A stretch of 19,452 nt of DNA from an uncultured Lachnospiraceae bacterium (GTDB taxonomy: Bacteria > Bacillota_A > Clostridia > Lachnospirales > Lachnospiraceae): the NCBI GenBank assembly GCA_902801585.1, contig CADCIU010000052.1, positions 1 to 19,452 of the forward strand. Reading direction: 5' to 3'. Within the stretch, counting starts at the first letter, position 1. Every line of letters begins with the position of its first letter. The translations under genes were made by a program, and so were the position numbers. Shown piece by piece: positions 8,067-14,451 of this stretch. The notes under the pieces are model-generated. The model did not search any database. It saw only the letters and a program-made list of their open reading frames with translations, and was not told where the DNA came from.

Positions 8067-9068
8067 CAGATACTTGTTATTCGACTTGTGGATCATAAGA
8101 GCCAACAGAAACGTAGCTGCCCAGATCAGTGCGTACCTGGGCGTATTGGTCACCACAAAATGCATCTGATCCGACAATTTGTCGATCGCCCATATAAACA
8201 GCGGGTGGATATAATAAGTGAACCCGGCTGCCGTCTTGCAGAAATCCGCCGCCTTTTCCCATCTATACATCGGGAAACTGATCAGGAACAACATGAGCAC
8301 GATCAGCATAAGATACAATCCGGGGGTAATGACCACGCTCCTTGACATGCCGGTCTTTACGACGACATAGATCTCCGCCCGCCAAAAGACCACAGCCGCT
8401 GCCATTGCGGCGATCTTGACGGAATCCTTAAGCCCCATGTACCACTTCGTGTTCTCAATCTTCGCCACGGCATACCCTGCGCTGAAATAAGGAATGCCCA
8501 TAAAGAGCAGTGTGCGGATCAGTTTATAATCATCCCGCAGAAAGATCCGGTCAAGGACAGGGATCCTGCTGCCGATTCCGTAATAGGATGCTCCGAGGCA
8601 CCCGGCGACCTGGAGCGCAAGGCTCAACGGCAGGACGAGCGCCTGCAGCCGGAGCTTGAACAGGATCGTCACAACGATGACGGCTAAGATCAGCGCAGGA
8701 AAGAACCAGAAATGGAAATGGCTGCCGGTCACAACGAATCTGTAAATACAAGATTTGACGAATCCCCTGATGTCCGATTTCCCCCATTCCAGAAAATCGA
8801 CGAGGTAATAGACACAGCTCCAGACAAAATATGTCGTCAAAAGACGCTTCATATAGGGAAGAAACGGATCCTTCCCTTTCATCAGCTTTCTGATGTAAAA
8901 ATACCCTGCGGCACAGAAAAAGAACGGCACCCCGATCCTCGGAAAAACACTTCTGAACTCCTTGCCCCAGAAATCGCTGATATCTTCAAAGGGATGTATG
9001 TGGATCGACATCACCATCAGAGCGCCGATATATCGGAAAATGTCGATCGAACAATTCTTTTTGGGCAT
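8049..9068 (-). CDS. membrane acyltransferase, acyltransferase family 3 (OatA / VanT membrane-domain type)
   Basis: The 339 residues are dominated by about ten hydrophobic segments. The N-terminus, SIDIFRYIGALMVMSIHIHPF, carries the conserved His-containing first helix, and RIGVPFFFCAAGYF is the second hallmark of the family. Members transfer acyl groups to cell-surface sugars, peptidoglycan or lipids; the substrate here is unknown. The start lies six bases after the histidine kinase stop codon, with AAAAGGAG upstream, so it is probably translated from the same message as the two-component system. That suggests a surface-modifying output of that sensor. The last residues and the stop codon are encoded within a terminator hairpin. 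There is no C-terminal racemase or SGNH domain. Confidence 0.85.
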   Translation of the reverse strand: MPKKNCSIDIFRYIGALMVMSIHIHPFEDISDFWGKEFRSVFPRIGVPFFFCAAGYFYIRKLMKGKDPFLPYMKRLLTTYFVWSCVYYLVDFLEWGKSDIRGFVKSCIYRFVVTGSHFHFWFFPALILAVIVVTILFKLRLQALVLPLSLALQVAGCLGASYYGIGSRIPVLDRIFLRDDYKLIRTLLFMGIPYFSAGYAVAKIENTKWYMGLKDSVKIAAMAAAVVFWRAEIYVVVKTGMSRSVVITPGLYLMLIVLMLFLISFPMYRWEKAADFCKTAAGFTYYIHPLFIWAIDKLSDQMHFVVTNTPRYALIWAATFLLALMIHKSNNKYLKMVCS

Positions 9069-9074
9069 AGTCAG

Positions 9075-10457
9075 TCAAGTCTCCTTTTCCGTCACGGGTG
9101 GAAACCACAGCGTGAATGAACTCCCCTGTCCGGGTACACTGCTGCCCTCAATTCTGCCGCCATGAATTTCCATGATCTTTTTGGTCAAAGACAGCCCCAG
9201 TCCCGCTCCTTCCGAGGTCCTCGATTCCTCTGACCTGTAAAAATTATCGTAAATCTTATCCATCTCTTTATCACTGATCCCGACGCCCTGATCCGCGATA
9301 CAGAAGAAAGGACAGCCGTCTCTGTTCCCGCATTGCACGGTGATCACACTGCCTTCTTCGCTGTATTTGATCGCATTGGAGAAAAGGTTGCGCACAGCGA
9401 TCATGATCAGCTGGAGATCGGCCTCAACGATCGTCTCTTTGAAGTCGCGAACGATCACCCTTTCCCGATCTGAAAGGAACTCCTCTTCGTCACAGACAGA
9501 CTCCGCAACAGTCATCAGGTCAAACTTCTCAATGTTCAATTCCGCAGCACCGCTTCCCAGTTTCGACATATGCAGCAGTATGTTGATGATGCGGTTCATC
9601 TTATCCGCCTGGCGCTCGATCACCTCGATCGTTTCCAATGCGTGCGTATCACCGTTCCCCAGCGCCTGTTCCCGGGAGACCTGGCACTGCGTTCGTATGA
9701 CCGTGATCGGTGTCCGCAGCTCATGAGATACATCTGAGTTGAATCGTGTCTGGCTCTCGATCACATTCGACATTTTATCAAACAGACGCAGGTAGGCCCG
9801 CTCGAGCATATCGATCTCCTGAAATCCGCTCTCCGTCATCTGTTCTGCGTCATAATCCATACCCGGTTCCATCTTGTCAGCCTCCTCGCACATCTTCTTC
9901 AGAGGCTTGTCGATGCGGTGTTTGAGCAGCAGGCAGATTGCGATCAGTGTTACCAGGGAAAACATCATGAACCCGATCATGGTCCTCCTGATCTCATCAA
10001 GGATCGTCGCTGCGGCCCTCGTATCTGCGATCCCGTAGAGAATATAACTGGTCGAATTTCTCCTCCCGTAATGGAGCTTATATGTCACCACGTACCTTCT
10101 GCCGTTCAGATCCACAACACTGCCCATCTTCCGGCTGAACACGACCCCCTCAAAGTCAGGGGGATACTCGCCGAAGATGCACTCGTGATTCATATTCGTG
10201 GCGATCACATAATAGCCGTTCTGCAGTTTTCGCTCATCATCCGTCACAAGAAGTCCTGCATCTGTCCACAACAGATTCTCCTCATAGTACTGAATATTAT
10301 CCCGATTGTTTTTTCGGAGCAGAGAGAGCTCAAGCTGCTCGGACAGGAGATAAAAAGAGCTGATCAGTATGACAGAGAACATGACCCACAGGATCACAAA
10401 CCATATTTCAATAAACCTTACAACCGTTATTTTGTTTTTCAGGATCCCTTTTTTCAG
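9075..10457 (-). CDS. sensor histidine kinase (HAMP-HisKA-HATPase), probable CTG start
   Basis: In order: a basic N-terminus, TM1 at about residues 14-38, an extracytoplasmic sensor of about 120 residues, TM2 at about 160-178 (IGFMMFSLVTLIAICLLL), a HAMP linker, HisKA with phospho-accepting His245 in DVSHELRTP, N-box LFSNAIKYS, G1 box DQGVGIS, F-box NFYR and G2 box GAGLGLSL. It autophosphorylates and signals to the response regulator directly upstream. The start is uncertain. A GTG at 10397 has no ribosome binding site and cuts into TM1. A CTG at 10457 lies seven bases after GGAGG, overlaps the regulator stop as CTGA, and yields a typical KKGILKNKI basic leader (460 residues). I chose the CTG. 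The sensor domain is not recognised. Confidence 0.88.
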   Translation of the reverse strand: MKKGILKNKITVVRFIEIWFVILWVMFSVILISSFYLLSEQLELSLLRKNNRDNIQYYEENLLWTDAGLLVTDDERKLQNGYYVIATNMNHECIFGEYPPDFEGVVFSRKMGSVVDLNGRRYVVTYKLHYGRRNSTSYILYGIADTRAAATILDEIRRTMIGFMMFSLVTLIAICLLLKHRIDKPLKKMCEEADKMEPGMDYDAEQMTESGFQEIDMLERAYLRLFDKMSNVIESQTRFNSDVSHELRTPITVIRTQCQVSREQALGNGDTHALETIEVIERQADKMNRIINILLHMSKLGSGAAELNIEKFDLMTVAESVCDEEEFLSDRERVIVRDFKETIVEADLQLIMIAVRNLFSNAIKYSEEGSVITVQCGNRDGCPFFCIADQGVGISDKEMDKIYDNFYRSEESRTSEGAGLGLSLTKKIMEIHGGRIEGSSVPGQGSSFTLWFPPVTEKET

Positions 10458-11140
10458 TTTTCTTCCTCCGGTGAATCTTTCAAAATATAGCCAACTCCCC
10501 GTACAGAACGAATAATATCTTCGCGCCCTCCCGCGTTGAGCTTTTTGCGTATGAACCGAATGTAGACATCAACGATATTCGACGCAATATCGCTCTCAAG
10601 ATCCCACACATTCGACTCGATCTGCTGTCTTGTCAGCACCATATTTTTGTTGCGGACCAGATACAGGAGCAGCGCATACTCCTTCGCTGTCAGATCGACC
10701 CGGTCGCCGGCGCGTGTAACAGAGCGGTCACTGGTATTGATCACAATATCGCCGCAGATATATGTGTTCTCGTTCCTGACGGACGGATTGCGCAGCATTA
10801 CACGGATCCGGGCAAGAAGCTCTGTCAGCTCAAACGGTTTGACCATGTAATCACTGGCACCCAGGTCCAGCCCTCTGACTATATTGCGCGTGTCACTTAA
10901 CGCCGTCAGAAAGAGGACCGGAGTCTGGTCCCCTTTCTCTCTCATCTCCCGCAGGACATCAAATCCGCTCTTCCCCGGGAGCATGATATCCAAGACAGCG
11001 CCATCGTAATGCTCCTGTTCCATATATTGAACAGCGGCGATCCCGTCATAGCAGGAATCCACTGCATATCCTTCTTTTCGAAGCCGCTCACATAAGATCC
11101 TGTTCAGATCCGCTTCGTCTTCCGCGATCAGAAGTCTCAT
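10454..11140 (-). CDS. OmpR/PhoB-family response regulator
   Basis: The 228 residues comprise a receiver domain (about 1-120) and a winged-helix DNA-binding domain (about 128-222). The acidic pocket is Glu7/Asp8, the phospho-acceptor is Asp51 in VLDIMLPG, with Thr79 and Lys101 (KPF) completing the switch. The output domain carries LTAKEYALLLYLVRN and VDVYIRFIRKKL, ending in RSVRGVGYIL. It is a cytoplasmic transcription factor activated by the kinase encoded next. The start has an excellent AAGGAGG site. It lies 54 bases after the vWA gene without an intervening terminator, so read-through is likely; a weak promoter in that gap cannot be excluded. Targets are unknown; autoregulation of this cluster is a reasonable guess. 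Confidence 0.95.
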   Translation of the reverse strand: MRLLIAEDEADLNRILCERLRKEGYAVDSCYDGIAAVQYMEQEHYDGAVLDIMLPGKSGFDVLREMREKGDQTPVLFLTALSDTRNIVRGLDLGASDYMVKPFELTELLARIRVMLRNPSVRNENTYICGDIVINTSDRSVTRAGDRVDLTAKEYALLLYLVRNKNMVLTRQQIESNVWDLESDIASNIVDVYIRFIRKKLNAGGREDIIRSVRGVGYILKDSPEEEN

Positions 11141-11194
11141 AGGCTGTCCTCCTTCCCGTTCCAGTTTAACACAAATATTCGATCGGCGCCCGCA

Positions 11195-13246
11195 TCACCA
11201 TACAAACCTGTCTCCGGAATGAATTCCCACATTCAGCTCCCCCGGTGACCTCCTGAGGATCTCCGGAAGTTTGTAATAATCGCTTTTATTCATCTCCCGG
11301 ATCTCTGTGCCAAGCTCACCGCAGAATTTCGAGGCAAGCATTATATCCTTCTCTCCGATCTTGTCGGATCCGCGGAGCTTCTCCGCGCATACATAGACCA
11401 CATAGGCCAGTTTGATGTTATCCGTATAATTGTCGTCCGCAGAACGGATCTCGTATTCGATCTCCGTCGAGGCATCCTCCAGCGGATCCTTGTACCGTAC
11501 CTTCACCGTGCCCAGATCCTTGGATCCGGTCGTGACCACTTTCGCATATTTATAGCCGCTCTCCACCGGCTTTGATCCGTCTCTGAGCTCCAGCTCGTAG
11601 AGCGCGACTCCGTATCCGCCGGATCCGAAGGGCTCCGAAATCACCTTGTCGTTCACGAAATCCTCGTGATCGAGCTCTCTGTTCTCAAATCCCAGCAGTC
11701 TGAAAGACTCCACGACTTCCGGATTGAACTCTACCTGTGCTTTTACATCTTTCGCAATGACATTGACCAGGGAAGCGTATTCGGTATCGATGCACTTCTT
11801 CACATCTGCGAGATTGTTCACTACCCGGTAGACTCCGTTTCCATGTTTGCTGAGCACCTCGAGTTTGTCATCCTTATAGTTGCTAAGACCCGTGCCGATC
11901 ACACTCAGGAACAGATTGCTCTTTTTCTTCTCCTCGATCAGTTCTGTCAGTCCGCCCTTGTCTGTGATGCCAAAATTCAGATCGCCGTCCGTGATCAGGA
12001 TCACCTGATTATTTCCGCCTTCGATATACTCTTCTTTTCCGATCTGATAAGCCTTTACAATACCGGCCGATCCGTTTGTACAGCCGTAGATATTCACTCC
12101 GAGGAACTTCTCGAGCGCTTTGATCTTGTCCTTATCATCTTTGATCGTAAATCCGCGCAGGATCACCTCATCTCTCGAGCTGTATGTCACAAGGCTGATC
12201 TTATCGCCGGCATTCAGTTTGCTGATGATCGTTGCGACCGCCGCCTGTACCTGATATGTATTTATACACATGCTTCCGGAGACATCCAAAAGCAGCACGA
12301 TATTTTGTCTTTGTTTGACTTCCTCTTTGCCCTGCACGTTTATATAGAGGAGCTTTTTCTGCCCTGCTGCCCCGTCCTGTGCTGCGGGCATCAGTTCGCA
12401 GGAGATCCGGAACTTCTCCGTATCCGGGATCACGCTCTGATAGCGGAAGTAATTGAGCATTTCTTCAATCCGCACCATATTCCTGTCGATCCTGCGGTTT
12501 TCCCTGAGCTGGTTGAAAATAATACCTGCAGAGGCCGTGTTCGTTGTCATGCGAAAGGTCGATGTCATATGGTTCTTGACGTCGCGGAAGCCCTTTTCCT
12601 CGATCTGCTCGTATTCGTCTGTTGCCGGAAGGGCAGAGGGCATAAAGCCGGATGCCATCGAGGCAGCAGGCATCGGAGCAGACGGCATAAAGCCGGATGT
12701 CATCGAGGCAGCAGGCATCGGAGCAGACGGCATAAAACCGGATGTCATAGAAGCAGACATTCCGGGATCAGAGGCCTTGAAAGAAGCAGCCGTCTGCTTC
12801 GACTTGCGGCCCCGCGCAGAAGATCTGACACCGTCAGCCATTCCGCCGCTGAAGAATCTGTCAAATAAGCTCTGATGCTTTTTCGGTTCGGGTGCACAGT
12901 CCGGCAAAGAATCCATAATACCGCCCGGCGATCTCCTCGCTGCTCTGTATCCGGTCCGCACACTGCTCAGAGGATTACCCGATGAGCCGAAACCGGCCGG
13001 CATACCTGTGTTATTTCCCCGGTGCCCGGTCATATCGTATTCGCGGGGAATGACTTCCGTTTCTTCTGTCAGCTGCCCGTAAATCTGATCGATTCGTAAG
13101 TTATCACTCCTTGTGCTGCCAAAAATGAACAGTGCCAGGACCGCAGCTGTGCGCTCATCGTACCCAAGGCTGCAGCAATAGTCATACAGCTCCTTTCGAT
13201 CCTGAGGATATTTCGTCCAATCTATTTCTTTCGCTTTCTTATTCAT
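11195..13246 (-). CDS. von Willebrand factor A domain protein, YfbK type
   Basis: The 683-residue protein has a short N-terminal region of its own (1-60), a low-complexity Ser/Met/Pro/Gly-rich linker (about 70-210) with three 15-residue repeats built around SGFMPSA, then a vWF_A N-terminal motif (STFRMTTNTASAG, VRIEEMLNYFRYQ) as in E. coli YfbK. The vWA domain follows with MIDAS DVSGS (Asp321, Ser323, Ser325) and a second metal site region, ITDGDLNFG. The C-terminus resembles DUF3520. MIDAS folds bind a divalent metal and a protein ligand; the partner is unknown. Unlike many YfbK homologues, no signal peptide or lipobox is seen, so it looks cytoplasmic. A GGAGGG site precedes the start. It is the likely first gene of an operon with the regulator, kinase and acyltransferase. 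Confidence 0.88.
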   Translation of the reverse strand: MNKKAKEIDWTKYPQDRKELYDYCCSLGYDERTAAVLALFIFGSTRSDNLRIDQIYGQLTEETEVIPREYDMTGHRGNNTGMPAGFGSSGNPLSSVRTGYRAARRSPGGIMDSLPDCAPEPKKHQSLFDRFFSGGMADGVRSSARGRKSKQTAASFKASDPGMSASMTSGFMPSAPMPAASMTSGFMPSAPMPAASMASGFMPSALPATDEYEQIEEKGFRDVKNHMTSTFRMTTNTASAGIIFNQLRENRRIDRNMVRIEEMLNYFRYQSVIPDTEKFRISCELMPAAQDGAAGQKKLLYINVQGKEEVKQRQNIVLLLDVSGSMCINTYQVQAAVATIISKLNAGDKISLVTYSSRDEVILRGFTIKDDKDKIKALEKFLGVNIYGCTNGSAGIVKAYQIGKEEYIEGGNNQVILITDGDLNFGITDKGGLTELIEEKKKSNLFLSVIGTGLSNYKDDKLEVLSKHGNGVYRVVNNLADVKKCIDTEYASLVNVIAKDVKAQVEFNPEVVESFRLLGFENRELDHEDFVNDKVISEPFGSGGYGVALYELELRDGSKPVESGYKYAKVVTTGSKDLGTVKVRYKDPLEDASTEIEYEIRSADDNYTDNIKLAYVVYVCAEKLRGSDKIGEKDIMLASKFCGELGTEIREMNKSDYYKLPEILRRSPGELNVGIHSGDRFVW
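12639..12758. repeat. 45-bp tandem repeat inside the vWA gene
   Basis: Two full copies (12639-12683, 12684-12728) and a partial third (12729-12758) of a 45-base unit are nearly identical and stay in frame. They encode 15-residue units of the form ASMTSGFMPSAPMPA in the linker before the vWA region. Such near-identical repeats are prone to copy-number change. Confidence 0.9.
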
Positions 13247-13278
13247 ATAATGACCCTCCTTTTTTCTTTGGTAACATC

Positions 13279-13308
13279 ATTATAGATCTGTCAGGACCGC
13301 AAAAGGTC
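13279..13308 (-). promoter_or_regulatory. promoter region of the vWA/two-component operon
   Basis: A perfect TATAAT lies at 13284-13279 on the minus strand, 33 bases before the vWA start. No good -35 box is present. In its place is an inverted repeat, GACC-N6-GGTC (13295-13308), a plausible activator or repressor site. Confidence 0.5.
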
Positions 13309-13330
13309 GTTTCAGAAGCGACATCAAAGC

Positions 13331-13370
13331 CAAAAAGAGCTGCCGCGCCAGGACTGGCCTCGCGCGGCAG
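13331..13370 (-). terminator. intrinsic terminator of the DJ-1/PfpI gene
   Basis: CTGCCGCGC (13340-13348) and GCGCGGCAG (13362-13370) form a nine-base GC-rich stem. On the minus strand it is followed by CTCTTTTTGG. It lies 45 bases past the stop at 13415. Confidence 0.85.
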
Positions 13371-13414
13371 ATGCTATCGTTCTTGATCAGCGATGTGTTT
13401 CACAGCAAACCGGA

Positions 13415-13993
13415 TCAAATGGAGATCTTGGCTCCCATAAGTTCTGCAAAAGCGCGTACGATCGCCGTATCTCCGGGCCATGCAGGAGCAGTGACCAGAT
13501 TTCTGTCCACAACCGCCTGGTCTACAGGAACTTCTACATATGTGCCGCCGGCAAGCGTGACGTCCGGTCCGACTGCGGGATAGGCGGTCGCTTTATATCC
13601 CTTGAGAACGCCTGCTGCTGCGAGTACCTGCGGTCCATGGCAGATTGCCGCGACGGGTTTGCCTGCCGCAAAGAATTCGCGGACGATCTCCAGAACACGT
13701 GCATTCAGACGAATATACTCAGGAGCACGTCCTCCTGTAATGAAGAGTCCCTCATAATCTTCTGTCTTTACAGCATCAAAATCTGCTGTCAGTGCAAAGT
13801 TATGTCCCCGAAGCTCCGTATAGGTCTGCTCGCCAAGAAAATCGTGAACAGCGGTCGCAACGGTTTCACCGGCTTTCTTGTCCGGGCAGACTGCATCTAC
13901 CTGATATCCCAGGACTCCGAGCGCCTGAAAAGGTACCATTGTCTCATAGTCTTCCGTAAAATCGCCGCATAAGAGTAATACTTTTTTTGCCAT
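13415..13993 (-). CDS. DJ-1/PfpI family protein (class I glutamine-amidotransferase-like fold)
   Basis: The 192-residue protein carries the nucleophile elbow AAICHGPQ, with Cys118-His119, and an early conserved acidic segment, [16 protein letters not shown]. The N-terminal half ([27 protein letters not shown]) closely resembles the single domains of plant DJ-1D-type glyoxalase proteins. Family members act as glutathione-independent glyoxalases, deglycase-like or protease-like stress proteins; methylglyoxal handling is a reasonable but unproven inference. The start at 13993 is preferred over 14008 because GGAGG lies six bases upstream. It is monocistronic, with promoter at 14088-14117, a foldable 5' UTR and a strong terminator. 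It is cytoplasmic. Confidence 0.93.
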   Translation of the reverse strand: MAKKVLLLCGDFTEDYETMVPFQALGVLGYQVDAVCPDKKAGETVATAVHDFLGEQTYTELRGHNFALTADFDAVKTEDYEGLFITGGRAPEYIRLNARVLEIVREFFAAGKPVAAICHGPQVLAAAGVLKGYKATAYPAVGPDVTLAGGTYVEVPVDQAVVDRNLVTAPAWPGDTAIVRAFAELMGAKISI

Positions 13994-14023
13994 AGTAACC
14001 TCCAACAAATATTAACTGGCTGT

Positions 14024-14064
14024 CATGCGGTCAGATCACATATCGGGATCAGCTCAGCCGCATG
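14024..14064 (-). promoter_or_regulatory. hairpin in the 5' UTR of the DJ-1/PfpI gene
   Basis: CATGCGG (14024-14030) pairs with CCGCATG (14058-14064), enclosing 27 bases in which two GATC words can also pair. It lies between the predicted transcription start near 14081 and the ribosome binding site. It matches no riboswitch I recognise. Confidence 0.35.
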
Positions 14065-14087
14065 AACGTTAAAACGGAACTGTATTC

Positions 14088-14117
14088 ATTATATCGCATA
14101 TCTTTAAGTTCTGTCAC
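14088..14117 (-). promoter_or_regulatory. promoter of the DJ-1/PfpI gene
   Basis: GTGACA (14117-14112) and a perfect TATAAT (14093-14088) are separated by 18 bases on the minus strand. Confidence 0.75.
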
Positions 14118-14181
14118 CACTACCGCATAATAAACTGTTATTGCATAGCATCACCATATAATGCTGATGTCCTGCGCTCAT
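14104..14181 (-). CDS. possible 25-residue reading frame overlapping the pqqD-like stop codon
   Basis: An ATG overlaps the stop of the PqqD-like gene as ATGA and opens a 25-codon frame ending at TAA (14104-14106). The peptide starts MSAGHQHYMV and contains two Cys in CNNSLLCGSG. Its ribosome binding site is poor, and its 3' end overlaps the DJ-1 promoter. It is listed only because PqqD-type proteins bind peptide leaders; chance is the simpler explanation. Confidence 0.12.
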   Translation of the reverse strand: MSAGHQHYMVMLCNNSLLCGSGDRT

Positions 14182-14438
14182 TCATCAAGTGCCCGGATCC
14201 TGCGCAGAGTGTCCAGGATCTCCTTCACATCGGCGGCGATCACTTCACGAGGTGCATCATATTTCCTGCACATCGCATCGACAATGGCTTCCTCCGTAGT
14301 CTCCTCTTTCAGGCAGTCCACAATAAATGCCGATGTCTTATTGCTTCGCGCGATCCCCTGAAAGGATTCCGCACCGATCGAGACAAGGAATTGTGTTCCG
14401 TCTATGGTCTGCGTAATAAAATCAGATTTGAGTTTCAT
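14178..14438 (-). CDS. PqqD-like protein (RiPP recognition element fold)
   Basis: The 86-residue protein has the PqqD-like pattern seen in many clostridial standalone members: an N-terminal beta strand region (ITQTIDGTQFLVSIG), the middle SNKTSAFIVDCLKEETTEE, and a C-terminal helical part (VIAADVKEILDTLRRIRAL). PqqD domains bind leader peptides of ribosomal peptides and present them to a modifying enzyme such as a radical SAM protein. No such enzyme, transporter or clear precursor lies in the window, so the partner is unknown. It starts 13 bases after the nucleotidase stop, whose TAG is part of its TAGGAG ribosome binding site, so the two are translationally linked. Confidence 0.82.
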   Translation of the reverse strand: MKLKSDFITQTIDGTQFLVSIGAESFQGIARSNKTSAFIVDCLKEETTEEAIVDAMCRKYDAPREVIAADVKEILDTLRRIRALDE

Positions 14439-14451
14439 TGCTTTCTGTCTC

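Noticed and set aside
8049..11140. Vancomycin-resistance (vanG/vanT-like) cluster
   Set aside because: The regulator/kinase pair and a VanT-like membrane domain recall VanRS/VanT. However, there is no D-Ala-D-X ligase, VanX/Y peptidase or racemase domain, so a resistance operon is not supported.
12639..12758. CRISPR-like array
   Set aside because: The repeats are directly adjacent without spacers and lie in frame within a coding sequence.
11666..12868. 400-codon open frame on the plus strand opposite the vWA gene
   Set aside because: It mirrors the vWA gene, including its repeats, and has a Cys/His-rich composition typical of antisense translation. No family is recognised.
14178..14438. Complete RiPP biosynthesis cluster
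   Set aside because: Only the PqqD-like protein is present. No radical SAM enzyme, protease, transporter or convincing precursor gene is seen nearby.
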